Shown here: one piece after another, positions 44,536-53,787 of the stretch
Numbering within the stretch: the first letter of the stretch is position 1
How the letters are laid out: each line of letters opens with the position of its first letter
Assembly: GCA_947085425.1 (NCBI GenBank)
Contig: CAMTWK010000021.1
Span: forward strand, 62,001-126,000
DNA length: 64,000 nucleotides
Direction of reading: 5' to 3'
DNA from: UKL13-2 sp947085425
GTDB taxonomy: Bacteria > Pseudomonadota > Gammaproteobacteria > Burkholderiales > Usitatibacteraceae
Notes under the pieces: generated by a model
Seen by the model: the letters and a program-made list of their open reading frames with translations, nothing else
Told to the model about the DNA's origin: nothing
Databases searched by the model: none
Made by a program: the position numbers and the translations under genes

Positions 44536-45657
44536 ATGATTGTTGGCACACCCAAGGAACTAAAAGACAACGAACGCCGGGTCGGGATGATTCCTGGGGC
44601 GGTGCACGAATTGGTTTCACGTGGTCATCAAGTGTTGATTGAGTGCGGCGCGGGTTTGGGCGCGGGTTTGACGGACGAAGAGTACCTTGCCGCCGGCGCG
44701 GAAATTGTCGCCTGTGCCGATGAAATTTTTGCGCGCGCCGATATGATTGTGAAGGTGAAAGAACCGCTGGCGATTGAGCGCAAAAAATTGCGCGCTGATC
44801 AATTGTTGTTCACTTACCTGCACTTGGCGCCTGATGCCGAACAAACCCAGGATCTAATTGCGTCCAAGGCGATTTGTATCGCCTACGAAACGGTCACATC
44901 CGCGCGCGGCGCGTTGCCGCTATTGATGCCGATGTCGGAAGTGGCCGGGCGATTGGCACCACAGGTGGGTGCGCGTGCGTTGGAAGCATCAGCCGGTGGC
45001 CGGGGTGTGTTGCTCGGTGGCGTGCCGGGTGTCGCTCCGGCCGAATTGGTCATTTTGGGCGGCGGGGTTTCCGGAACCCATGCGGCGATTATTGCGCTGG
45101 GTATGGGTGCCGACGTGACGGTGCTGGATCGCAGTGCCGAGGTACTCAAACGGGTTGCCGTGGAATTTGGTGGTCGGGTGCGCACGGTGTTTTCCAACAG
45201 CGCCAATATTGCCCACTATGCGGCAAGAGCAGATTTACTCATCGGCACGGTATTGATTCCCGGTGCGGCGGCACCCAAACTCATCACCCGTGACATCGTT
45301 AAAAGCATGAAGCAGGGTAGTGTGATTGTCGATATTTCGATTGATCAAGGTGGCTGTGCAGAAACTTCGCGCCCGACCACGCATTCCAATCCGACCTTTG
45401 TCGAGCACGGTGTGGTGCATTACTGTGTGACCAATATGCCGGGCGCAGTGGCGCGAACTTCAACCTTCGCGTTGAATAACGTCACACTGCCGTTTATGCT
45501 GGCGCTGGCCGAAAAGGGTTGGAAGCAGGCATTACGTGACGACGAACATCTGGCGGCGGGACTCAATGTTGCGCAAGGTATGGTGACCTGCGAGCCGGTC
45601 GCCAAGGAGCAATCGCTGGTGTATGTGCCGGCGGCCGAGGTAATCGCTGCAGTTTGA
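44536..45657 (+). CDS. ald: alanine dehydrogenase
   Basis: A 373-residue NAD-dependent enzyme that interconverts alanine and pyruvate plus ammonia. Arg15, Lys75 and His96 can be placed at the positions of the known substrate-binding and catalytic residues. The NAD-binding motif GGGVSGTHAA lies near 175 and the DISIDQGG loop follows near 270. The ATG at 44536 has CAGGAGAG upstream; the open frame extends earlier to 44266 but lacks homology. It is monocistronic. Confidence 0.95.
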   Translation: MIVGTPKELKDNERRVGMIPGAVHELVSRGHQVLIECGAGLGAGLTDEEYLAAGAEIVACADEIFARADMIVKVKEPLAIERKKLRADQLLFTYLHLAPDAEQTQDLIASKAICIAYETVTSARGALPLLMPMSEVAGRLAPQVGARALEASAGGRGVLLGGVPGVAPAELVILGGGVSGTHAAIIALGMGADVTVLDRSAEVLKRVAVEFGGRVRTVFSNSANIAHYAARADLLIGTVLIPGAAAPKLITRDIVKSMKQGSVIVDISIDQGGCAETSRPTTHSNPTFVEHGVVHYCVTNMPGAVARTSTFALNNVTLPFMLALAEKGWKQALRDDEHLAAGLNVAQGMVTCEPVAKEQSLVYVPAAEVIAAV

Positions 45658-45684
45658 CGGTTGCGGCGTGGTAACGATTGCCAC

Positions 45685-45698
45685 CTACCTATAGGTAG
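45685..45698. repeat. 14-base perfect palindrome downstream of ald
   Basis: CTACCTATAGGTAG is fully symmetrical with no loop. It lies 27 bases after the ald stop, at the end of the convergent broken gene. It could be a protein-binding site or chance; it is not a terminator. Confidence 0.4.
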
Positions 45699-46196
45699 CA
45701 GACGAATAATTTCCTGATAAACATGTCACGAAAACTTTTGGTGTCCGCCAGGCACAAACGTTCGAGATACGCATGCGGCGCATCTTTGCCATTCCACAAA
45801 CTCGTGACTGCCATCCGCACCAGCTGATCACGCCAATCACCAACAATGGCCGACCGCCGGCGTGGGCATTCTCGACCAATTCAAAGGTCACGCCGGAATT
45901 GCCGGATGATGACAGACGCTGCAAAAGACCCTTGCCGCGCGACGCCACCGCCCGAGCTAAAACGTTGATGCCCTGTATGACCACATCACTTTTGCCGACC
46001 GGATTTTCCAGTGAAAGCGCGGTAATGATGCGCAATCGCCGCTCGGGAGGGCTTGGATACGTTGGTATAAGGCATTCACAAACGGATTGGGTTTACCAAT
46101 GCCGGGTGGCAAACCCGGAACAATTTCACCGGGTATGGTCGCCAGCAGCTGGTCAACCGCCGAGCCGATTGCGTCGATAAATTTTGTACGCATCAT
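45685..46196 (-). pseudogene. frameshifted protein-coding gene, function unknown
   Basis: Three reading frames on the minus strand look coding one after another. The first runs from ATG 46196 (MMRTKFIDAIGSAVDQLL) to about 46040. The second continues at about 46035 (LSLENPVGKSDVVIQGINVLA). The third covers the end (RMAVTSLWNGKDAPHAYLERL, then SFRDMFIRKLF). Joined, they would make one protein of about 165 residues, broken by two frameshifts. No family is recognised. Two sequencing errors could give the same picture. Confidence 0.5.
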
Positions 46197-46312
46197 GCCG
46201 TTGTTTCTCAAGTCAAAAGTGAAACAGGAGCCGATGGCGAGCCTTGGCGTGTTGTTTTAATTGTTGTTGCAACCGGCCACCTTGATTCCGATGCCGGTCA
46301 GGCGGACATTGT

Positions 46313-46702
46313 TCAGGTTTTCATCCGATCCGCCGCACGAAAATATTTTCGTGCGTAAGCGAGAATCTGGCCGTCGGTTGGATGATCAACCGTTTCGACA
46401 CCGATCAAATGATCCATCAGATTAGCATGGTGCTTGCCAACATGTTTTGCAAACGCCAGTTTGGCATTGGCCGGGCCGACAATCAGCCACTCTGGAATAT
46501 TGCGAATTTTGTCGAGAATGTGTTCAAAATATTCCGGGTGATCGGCGGCTTTGCCGTGACCGATCACATGCGCCTGTAAATGCCTTTGTACATCGCCATT
46601 GGGTGATCTTACGACGACCGGTTTGTCAGCGGCATCATGATTAAACGCGATGACATGGGCTTCACGGTGATCGAGCCAGACGATGACATGGTTCGTGGTC
46701 AT
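46313..46702 (-). CDS. small conserved protein, 'translational machinery protein'-type family
   Basis: A 129-residue cytoplasmic protein. The start VIVWLDHREAHVIAF and the end HPTDGQILAYARKYFRAADRM are conserved features of a proteobacterial family often labelled 'translational machinery protein' from weak similarity to eRF1-type domains. WLIVGPANAKLAFAKHV is the central strand-loop-helix. There is no direct functional evidence. The ATG at 46702 is preceded by AAAGGA; an upstream in-frame codon at 46741 is less likely. About 290 bases separate it from the lyase-like gene; no gene is called there. Confidence 0.8.
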   Translation of the reverse strand: MTTNHVIVWLDHREAHVIAFNHDAADKPVVVRSPNGDVQRHLQAHVIGHGKAADHPEYFEHILDKIRNIPEWLIVGPANAKLAFAKHVGKHHANLMDHLIGVETVDHPTDGQILAYARKYFRAADRMKT

Positions 46703-46993
46703 GTTGAAGTCCTTTCTCAAGAATAAAAGAGCAACCGGCAACAGCAGGGTTGTATTTGTAAATGCACGCCGTCACGCGGTGGCATAACGGTCTCAATATG
46801 AACTGTAAATTGACCCTGCGATTTGAGGTTTATCAATAGCTTGCCAAATAATTTCCTGATAATTTTGTGGCGATGTTGGTTGGTGAGCCGGTAAAAGGTC
46901 AAGCCCGCCACCTTCTGCCGGAGTCATGGCATGGAATGGCAAGGAGCAGGATAAAGGCGGTGTCACGATTGCGCAGAAGCACCGTCGGTTTGA

Positions 46994-48751
46994 TTACATT
47001 GAAATTGAACCGTCACGAAATTCCGTTTTGTCCAGCCAGACATTAATCAACACCGATTTGCCAGCTGCGGCCAACTTGCGTGCCCGCGCAAGCGCGACCG
47101 GTACCTCGGTCATGTTTTGCACCAAGATTGCCTCGGCACCGAAACCTTTCGCGACTTGGTGATAGGCGGTGCGTGCCAGCACGGTGGCGACGTCGTCGTG
47201 TAACAATTTGATTTGTTCACGCGCGATTTGCGTCCAGCCGGCATCGTTGCCGACGACGGCAATCACGGCGATGCCGTGGCGCACAAAGGTGTCAAATTCG
47301 GCCAACCCGTAACCACAGGCACCATCGCCAAAAATAATCCACACCTCGCTGCCCGGTCGGCAGGTCGCCGCACCGAGCGCAAAACCCGCACCCACACCGA
47401 GTGTGCCAAATACGCCGGGATCGAGCCAGCTGAGCGGGGTGCGCGGATGCATTACATAGGATGCGGTGGCGACAAAGTCGCCGCCGTCGGCAACCAATAC
47501 GGCGTGTTCTCCCGCTTCACGCTCGAGTGCCCGCAAGAATGCAATCGGGTTGACATATTGGCCGGAAATATCCGCTTGTAAATCAATTTCAGTTTCACGA
47601 ACTTGATCACGCGCGCGCAGTTGTGCCGTCCAGTTGGTCCATGTGGATGGCGCGGCGGTGGCATTAAATTCCGTTGCCAGTGTTTGCAGAAACCGCCCGG
47701 CATCTCCGATCGCGGCAATGTCCGGACGCCGGTTCAGGCGTGCCTCTTTGGCACTGCGGTTGGCGGCAATCAGTGCGCTCGAGCGGCGGATATGACGGCC
47801 ATAGTCCAGACGAAAATCACATGGCACCCCAGCCAACACCACGCAGTCCGCTTCCCGCAATGCCTGCCTGCGTTGATGGCGCATTTGTAATGGATGATTG
47901 CGGCCAAGCAGTCCACGCGCCATCCCGGATAGGTAAACCGGAATCTTCAGCGCGGCAACAGCGTCGGCAATTTCGGCTGACTCGGCGGCAATGGTCAGCG
48001 CCTGGCTGCCAATGATCAACAGCGGCCGTTCCGATTGGGTCAGCGCCGAAAGGGTGGCGCGGATGCTTGCCGCCGACGCTGCCGGCGCGAAAATTTCCTG
48101 GACCCCCGCTGCGACTGCTTGGCCGCTGCCGTCAAACATTTTTTCAACGTGGCGGTTCAGATATAACCGCAACAAGCGGTCGGTGATGGATTTGCCTTTG
48201 CCCGCGGCATCGGCATACCACTGTCGAATGATTGTTTCGTCGTACAACAGGTCCACCGGACATTCGATGAACACTGGTCCTGGCAGCCCAGCCGACGCGA
48301 TCGCAAACGCATCATCCACAGCCGGACCCAAATCGCGCACCCGCAAAATTTTGCGGAATAATTTGACATGCGGTTCCACCAGCGGGCGCTGGTCGATATC
48401 CTGTAATGCGCCGCGCCCCTGTAGGGCGGTCGGCGCCGCACCGCCGATCAAAATCAGCGGGGACTGCGCCAGTTGGGCATTTTTTAACGCGGTGATGGTG
48501 TTGGTGATGCCGGGCCCGGCGGTGACCGCAGCGACGCCAGGAGTGCCCGAAAGTCGTGCGCTGGCGTCGGCCGCAAATACCGCCGTTGCTTCGTCGCGCA
48601 CGTCAACAATGCGAATGCCACGTGCCTTTGCAGCCGTCAAAATCGGCGAGATATGGCCGCCGCACAGTGTGAAGATGGTTTTGACCCCGTGCGCCTGCAA
48701 GGCTTCGGCGACCCGGTCGCCACCGGTTAACTTCGCTTGATCGGTTTTCAT
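46994..48751 (-). CDS. ThDP-dependent enzyme, 2-hydroxyacyl-CoA lyase-like (ILVBL/HACL2 type)
   Basis: A 585-residue enzyme of the acetolactate-synthase superfamily. The N-terminal domain reads FTLCGGHISPILTAAK...VDVRDEATAVFAADASARLSG...AVTAGPGITNT; the Glu in RDEATA is the conserved ThDP-activating residue. The C-terminal ThDP site is GDGACGYGLAEFDTF...GNDAGW. These sequences match the animal ILVBL/HACL2 group far better than biosynthetic IlvB. Such enzymes split 2-hydroxyacyl-CoA into formyl-CoA and an aldehyde, so a role in alpha-oxidation is inferred. The start overlaps the acyl-CoA synthetase stop by 4 bases, tying the two together. Confidence 0.83.
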   Translation of the reverse strand: MKTDQAKLTGGDRVAEALQAHGVKTIFTLCGGHISPILTAAKARGIRIVDVRDEATAVFAADASARLSGTPGVAAVTAGPGITNTITALKNAQLAQSPLILIGGAAPTALQGRGALQDIDQRPLVEPHVKLFRKILRVRDLGPAVDDAFAIASAGLPGPVFIECPVDLLYDETIIRQWYADAAGKGKSITDRLLRLYLNRHVEKMFDGSGQAVAAGVQEIFAPAASAASIRATLSALTQSERPLLIIGSQALTIAAESAEIADAVAALKIPVYLSGMARGLLGRNHPLQMRHQRRQALREADCVVLAGVPCDFRLDYGRHIRRSSALIAANRSAKEARLNRRPDIAAIGDAGRFLQTLATEFNATAAPSTWTNWTAQLRARDQVRETEIDLQADISGQYVNPIAFLRALEREAGEHAVLVADGGDFVATASYVMHPRTPLSWLDPGVFGTLGVGAGFALGAATCRPGSEVWIIFGDGACGYGLAEFDTFVRHGIAVIAVVGNDAGWTQIAREQIKLLHDDVATVLARTAYHQVAKGFGAEAILVQNMTEVPVALARARKLAAAGKSVLINVWLDKTEFRDGSISM

Positions 48752-50487
48752 GATTGTTCCGGTTGTGTGGTTTGGATGCGGCTGGCTGCGGGTGACGCGG
48801 GTGAGGATTGATGTTCGGCGACCAATACCTTGTAATCAATTTTGCCGATGCGGGTTTTGGGTAATTCGGCGCGAAATTCAATTTCGCGCGGGCACGACCA
48901 CTTGATAAGGCTGGCGCGGCAGGCACTGATCAAGGCCTGTTCGGTGCTTGTATTCGCCAGTGAGGCATCTTTTAAAACCACCACGGCTTTCACCCGTTCC
49001 ACCTGTTCCGGGTCGGGAACACCTATCACACATGCCTCCGCCACCAGTGGATGCTGAACCAACACCGCTTCAACCTGCGCGGGATAAACGTTGAAACCCG
49101 ACGACTTGATCATGCGTTTGAGGCGTGCCGAAAAATAAAAAAAACCATCGCGATCCATGCGACCCAAATCGCCGGTATGCAGCCAGATGCGGCCATCGGC
49201 ATGGGTCCGCAATGACTCGTTGGTTGCTGTCGGATCATCCAGATAACCGATCATGACTGCCGGTCCGGAAATACAAATTTCACCTTCTTCGCCAGGGGGT
49301 AATTCGTCGATACCGCCAACGCTGCAAATGGCCGCCAACATGTCGGGTAACGGCAAACCGATCGACCCCTCACGATACACGCCGATGGGTGCGGCCATGA
49401 TGCCGCTGACCGCCTCGGTGAGGCCATATCCTTCGAGCAATTGCACGTGACCGTTGCCGGCTGCGACCAATTTTTCAAATCGCTCTTTCACCGGACGCGG
49501 CAGCGTGTCGGCACCTGAAAACGCCGCGCGTAAACATGATAGATCGGCGGAGTGTAATGACGCTTCCCGGGTGAGTGCATCAAACAGCGTCGGCACACCC
49601 ACCAACAGGTTGGGTCGTTTGCGCCGAATCAATGCGGCGACACTGGCGGCGGTGAAGGTCGGCACCAAAATGGATTTACCCCCTGCCATGAAGGCCGCAT
49701 TGATACATACGCCCAATCCAAAGCCGTGAAATATCGGCAAGATTGCCAGAATGGCATCGCCTTCTTTGATCCCGCCCCAAGCAGCGACACCCATTCCTTC
49801 ACAAATGAAATTTTGATGTGACAACAAAATACCCTTCGGTGTACCGGTGGTGCCGCCGGAAAATAAGATGGCGGCGGCATCGTCCGCTGCGGCGGTGGTC
49901 ACTATGGCCGGCGGGTGGGGTGCGGCCATCAGTGCCGCCCACCATCTGACGCGGCGGTCGTATGGCACGCGGGCTATTTTCCGGCCTTTGCTCAGCCAAA
50001 AGCCGATTCGTTTCAGCGGCGATAACATCTCGCCAATTTTTGCGAGGATGAGGGTGTCAATCGGCAGCTTCGGCTTAACCTCGGCAAACACCGGATAAAA
50101 CGCGTCGAGCGTGAGCACCACCCGGGCCCGGCTGATGTTCAGATAGTGTTCGATTTCAGGCGCCGTAGAAAGCGGATGGATCAGCGCCGGCAATGCGCCG
50201 AGTTTATTGGCGGCATAAAACGCGATGACACCCTGCGGTGACGTCGGCATGGAAATCAGCAGCCGGTCACCGGCCTTGAGTCCGACTGATGCCAGCGCGT
50301 CCGCACAGGTGTCGATGTCGTTGACAAATTGCCGGTAGGTGCGGGTGGTGTCGAAAAAGTCCCAGGCGATTGAATCCGGGACGCGTGCTGCAGTTTTGCA
50401 AAGCATTTCGTACAACGTCAGCGCAGGGTAAGGCAGGGTGGGCGGCACCCCGCCGTAAAATTGCAACCATGGGCGATTAGTCTGCAT
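48748..50487 (-). CDS. acyl-CoA synthetase (AMP-forming)
   Basis: A 579-residue ANL-superfamily ligase that activates a carboxylic acid with ATP and CoA. The P-loop is LFSGGTTGTPKG, followed by YGLTEAVSG, GEICISGPAVMIGYLDD and the hinge HTGDLGRMD. The C-terminal catalytic Lys is in PKTRIGKIDYK. No membrane segment is strong, so it is probably cytoplasmic. The acid is unknown; the neighbours suggest a hydroxy- or medium-chain acid. It is coupled to the lyase-like gene. Confidence 0.9.
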   Translation of the reverse strand: MQTNRPWLQFYGGVPPTLPYPALTLYEMLCKTAARVPDSIAWDFFDTTRTYRQFVNDIDTCADALASVGLKAGDRLLISMPTSPQGVIAFYAANKLGALPALIHPLSTAPEIEHYLNISRARVVLTLDAFYPVFAEVKPKLPIDTLILAKIGEMLSPLKRIGFWLSKGRKIARVPYDRRVRWWAALMAAPHPPAIVTTAAADDAAAILFSGGTTGTPKGILLSHQNFICEGMGVAAWGGIKEGDAILAILPIFHGFGLGVCINAAFMAGGKSILVPTFTAASVAALIRRKRPNLLVGVPTLFDALTREASLHSADLSCLRAAFSGADTLPRPVKERFEKLVAAGNGHVQLLEGYGLTEAVSGIMAAPIGVYREGSIGLPLPDMLAAICSVGGIDELPPGEEGEICISGPAVMIGYLDDPTATNESLRTHADGRIWLHTGDLGRMDRDGFFYFSARLKRMIKSSGFNVYPAQVEAVLVQHPLVAEACVIGVPDPEQVERVKAVVVLKDASLANTSTEQALISACRASLIKWSCPREIEFRAELPKTRIGKIDYKVLVAEHQSSPASPAASRIQTTQPEQS

Positions 50488-50638
50488 GCCGAATACACGT
50501 TCCGGCGAAAATAGTCGCCGACAATACGCTTAACCGATTGACCGATAAAACGAGTGCACGCGCGATAGTCATCCTGCATCTCCAAAGGAATTGCAGACTC
50601 CACGTTACCCGCCGCAATCGGCGCGGTATTGATCCTGA

Positions 50639-50962
50639 TCAAACGCCATCACAATCGCCATCGTGACCAGCGGCGGCGACGCGCACTTCAACCGAGATTG
50701 GGTGATGCCCAACGAGGCAATACGTCGGGCCGCCAATTTTGCATCCGGTCAGTTGTAGTGCGACTTGCCAGACATGTTGCGGCCCTACAAACGGCATGGT
50801 GTCGCGCCGGACCATGGGCAGGTTAACCTGGCTACGCACACGAAATTGCACACCACGCTTGAATCCGGACAGTAGAGAGTCGTCAACAATCAGTGACTCA
50901 AGATCTTCGCCGTCGAGGCGGCCAAACTGGGAATGTGCCCAGCCAACAATTCATCCACTCAT
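50639..50962 (-). pseudogene. remnant of a thiolase-family gene (N-terminus)
   Basis: Reading from ATG 50962 gives MSG, then a TGA stop, then IVGWAHSQFGRLDGEDLESLIVDD, which is the characteristic opening of SCP2-type/acetyl-CoA acetyltransferase thiolases. After about 30 residues the similarity is lost, and the frame runs on as GFKRGVQFRVRSQVNLPMVRRDT... to a stop at 50639. The active-site Cys and the rest of a normal thiolase of about 390 residues are missing. It lies at the point in the operon where a CoA-thiolytic enzyme would be expected. The remaining gap to 50487 has no feature. Confidence 0.55.
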
Positions 50963-51004
50963 CCATCCCGCTCCGGCGATGTGGGTTTTTTGAAATGGCA
51001 GCGG

Positions 51005-52063
51005 TTATCGCGTCCGCAGTCTGCCAACAATGCCGGTCGGAAAGTAATACACAGACAAAACAAATAACACACCCAGCCACAACAACCAGCGGTCCGGTGA
51101 CAGCAGCGCGGCCAACCATGGCAGACCGGAAGCCGCGCCGCTGGCAATTTGCAACAGATACTGCAAATACCCTTGCGCCACCACAAACAAGGCGGAGCCG
51201 ATTGCTGCGCCATAAATGGTGCCCATGCCACCAATCACCACGATCAGCAATACATCCAGCATGATTTCAAAGGACAGTGATGTGTCCGGGCCGTTGTAAC
51301 GCAACCAAAAGGCCAGCATCACCCCGGCGAGGGTCGCAAATGCCGCCGACAACACACTCGATACCGTGCGATAGATCACCACCCGATAACCAATCGCTTC
51401 GGCACGAAATTCATTTTCACGAATCGCTTGTAAAACCCGGCCAAATGGTGAATTAACGATGCGCAACATCAGCAGCAACAATGTCAATGCGGTAAAAAAC
51501 AACAGGTAATAACAAATCAGCCGGCCACTCAACATCACGCCGAGAAACGGTTCGTCCATCAAGAGATAGCCGCCGGAAAATACATCCGGAATTTTAAAGT
51601 TGAGGCCGTCTTCGCCACCGGTGATGGATGAAAGTTGTGACGCCAATGTTTGAAATGCCGTGGCCACGGCGAGGGTGATCATGGCGAAAAAAATCGCCCG
51701 TACACGCAATGAAAATAGGCTGATCACCAGTGCCAGCAACATCGATAAGGCGAGGGCGCAGACCGTGCCGATGGCGACCGCCTGCCAGGTCGGGCCGAGG
51801 CGGCTGCAGGCAATGGCGATGCCGTAGGCACCAATTCCAAAAAACATGGTGTGTGCAAAGCTGACAATGCCGGTGTATCCCAGCAACAAATCAAAACTGG
51901 CCACCAGCACTAAAAATATCAAAACCTTGGCGGCGATGCTGAGTGCCTTGACGCCGGGAAACAGGAATGGCGCAAACAACAATGCCAAAAACAAACCAAT
52001 CAAAATAATGGCGAGCAAACGGCTGCGGGGAAGATCATTCGAAAGGAGTCGGTTTATCATCAT
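51005..52063 (-). CDS. livM: LivM-type branched-chain amino acid ABC permease
   Basis: A 352-residue inner-membrane permease with 8-10 hydrophobic segments. FDLLLGYTGIVSFAHTMFFGIGAYG near residue 60 is the LivM signature, and EMIGYRV-like EFRAEAIGYRVVIYRTV near 220 is the cytoplasmic loop contacting the ATPases. It starts 6 bases after livH. The substrate is likely not an amino acid, given the operon. Confidence 0.93.
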   Translation of the reverse strand: MMINRLLSNDLPRSRLLAIILIGLFLALLFAPFLFPGVKALSIAAKVLIFLVLVASFDLLLGYTGIVSFAHTMFFGIGAYGIAIACSRLGPTWQAVAIGTVCALALSMLLALVISLFSLRVRAIFFAMITLAVATAFQTLASQLSSITGGEDGLNFKIPDVFSGGYLLMDEPFLGVMLSGRLICYYLLFFTALTLLLLMLRIVNSPFGRVLQAIRENEFRAEAIGYRVVIYRTVSSVLSAAFATLAGVMLAFWLRYNGPDTSLSFEIMLDVLLIVVIGGMGTIYGAAIGSALFVVAQGYLQYLLQIASGAASGLPWLAALLSPDRWLLWLGVLFVLSVYYFPTGIVGRLRTR

Positions 52064-52069
52064 GTCTCC

Positions 52070-53065
52070 TTAGCGATTGCCGATGGGGTATAAGCCTTGG
52101 GGGCGCCACAACAATATGGCTGCCATCAGGGCGATATTGGAAAACAGCGCCACCTTGGGGGCAAGAAAACCGGTGTAATTGGCCATCAGTCCAACCAACA
52201 GTGCGCCGATTAACGCGCCACCGGTTGAGCCCAAACCGCCGATGATGATGACAATAAAGATCAGCACGTTCACCTGCGCGCCCATTTGTGGGATTACGCT
52301 TTGTTGATACATGCCCCACATGACGCCACCCAAACCAGCCAACGCGCTGCCGACCACAAATACACCGACAAATAATCGCTTGACACGATAACCAAGAGAC
52401 TCCACCATTTCCCGGTCTTGCACACCGGCACGAACCAACAGGCCGATTTTAGTGCGGGTGAGCGTCCATGTCAGGGCGGCAAAACCCGCCAGGCCAATCA
52501 CCACCGCAAGCAGGCGAAATTTTTCAATGGCGGCATCACCAAACAAAATGGCGCCTCGCATGCCCTCTGGCATGGGTAGTGGAATTTGTTGCGGTCCCCA
52601 AATGACCTTGATCAGTTCTTCACCAATAATCATGCCGCCCATGGTGATCAAAATTTGTTTGAGATGCTGCCCATAAACCGGCCGCACAAAAAATCGCTCA
52701 AACACGATGCCGACGGCACCGGCCACCAGCATGGCGATGACCATCGCCGGAAACACCGCCAGCAGATTGCGCCATAGTTGTTGTGATCCGGTCCAGTCGC
52801 CCATGGCGCCGAGCACGCTGGTGGCGACAAAAGCGCCCAGCGCAATAAATACGCCGTGACCAAAATTCAGAACATCCATCAGGCCGAATACCAGCGTCAA
52901 TCCGGAGGCGATGATGAATATGATCATGCCCATCGCCAACCCGGCAACGGTTAGGGTGAGCCAGGTTGATCCTGATCCAATGGCAGGCAGCATGGCAATG
53001 GCCAGCAGCGGCACCAGTGTTAATGGCGCCCAGTCGAGATCAATGCGCTTGTTGGACTCGTTCAT
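52070..53065 (-). CDS. livH: LivH-type branched-chain amino acid ABC permease
   Basis: A 331-residue inner-membrane permease. ASGLTLVFGLMDVLNFGHGVFIALGAF is the LivH motif; QDREMVESLGYRVKRLFVGVFVVGSALAG is the EAA-like loop. It overlaps livF by 4 bases. The longer-than-usual N-terminus adds two hydrophobic stretches. Confidence 0.93.
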   Translation of the reverse strand: MNESNKRIDLDWAPLTLVPLLAIAMLPAIGSGSTWLTLTVAGLAMGMIIFIIASGLTLVFGLMDVLNFGHGVFIALGAFVATSVLGAMGDWTGSQQLWRNLLAVFPAMVIAMLVAGAVGIVFERFFVRPVYGQHLKQILITMGGMIIGEELIKVIWGPQQIPLPMPEGMRGAILFGDAAIEKFRLLAVVIGLAGFAALTWTLTRTKIGLLVRAGVQDREMVESLGYRVKRLFVGVFVVGSALAGLGGVMWGMYQQSVIPQMGAQVNVLIFIVIIIGGLGSTGGALIGALLVGLMANYTGFLAPKVALFSNIALMAAILLWRPQGLYPIGNR

Positions 53066-53787
53066 ATTGATAACCCTAATAAATCGCGCTGCAATTTGTC
53101 GTTTTCCACCAGTGCCTGCATGCTGCCGGTGTGGACGACTTTGCCGTTGTCCATGACCGCAACGTGGTCACCCAATTGTTTGGCGAAGCTGATGTTTTGT
53201 TCAACCAACAAAATGGTCACGCCGCTGGCTTTGAGTTCTGCAAAGGCGCTGATCATGTTGTTGACGATGGCGGGTGCCAGCCCTTTGCTCGGCTCATCAA
53301 TAATCAGCATTTCGCGCGGCTCAATAATCGCCCGCGCGACCGCCAGCATTTGTTTTTGACCGCCGGAAAGTTTGCCGGCGGAGTGTAGCCAGAATTTTTC
53401 GACCGCGGGGAACAAAGAAAAAATCCACTTTAAGCGGGTGTCGTCGATGTCGCGAATACGTTGTGCATTGCGTGCGGCCAGCAACATATTTTCCTTCACG
53501 GAAAGGTCGCCAAATATGCCCATGGTTTCCGGAACGTAGGCAATATTCAGGTTGGCGATTTCGGGCGTACTCAGTTGGGTGATGTTTTTGCCGTCAAATT
53601 CAATCCGTCCGGCGCTGGCGGTCCACAGACCCATGATGGTTCTGAGCGTGGTGGTTTTGCCGGCACCGTTGCGGCCCAATAACATGGTCAATTGGCCGCG
53701 TGGCACTTCCAGATCGACACCATGCAGGATGTGGTATGCGCCAATTCTGGTGTGCACCCCAGCCAGGGTGAGGTGGGGGATCGTCAT
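53062..53787 (-). CDS. livF: LivF-type ABC transporter ATPase
   Basis: A 241-residue ABC ATPase. Walker A GRNGAGKTT, signature LSGGQKQMLAVARA and Walker B EMLIIDEPSKGLAP are all intact, with the switch His replaced in the usual LivF way (LVEQN). It overlaps livG by 4 bases and livH by 4 bases, showing a tight operon. Confidence 0.94.
   Translation of the reverse strand: MTIPHLTLAGVHTRIGAYHILHGVDLEVPRGQLTMLLGRNGAGKTTTLRTIMGLWTASAGRIEFDGKNITQLSTPEIANLNIAYVPETMGIFGDLSVKENMLLAARNAQRIRDIDDTRLKWIFSLFPAVEKFWLHSAGKLSGGQKQMLAVARAIIEPREMLIIDEPSKGLAPAIVNNMISAFAELKASGVTILLVEQNISFAKQLGDHVAVMDNGKVVHTGSMQALVENDKLQRDLLGLSI

Noticed and set aside
46717..46911. 64-codon minus-strand frame (MAGLTFYRLTNQHRHKIIRK)
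   Set aside because: It looks mildly protein-like but overlaps the ribosome site of the next gene, has no good start, and another frame of the same stretch looks equally plausible.
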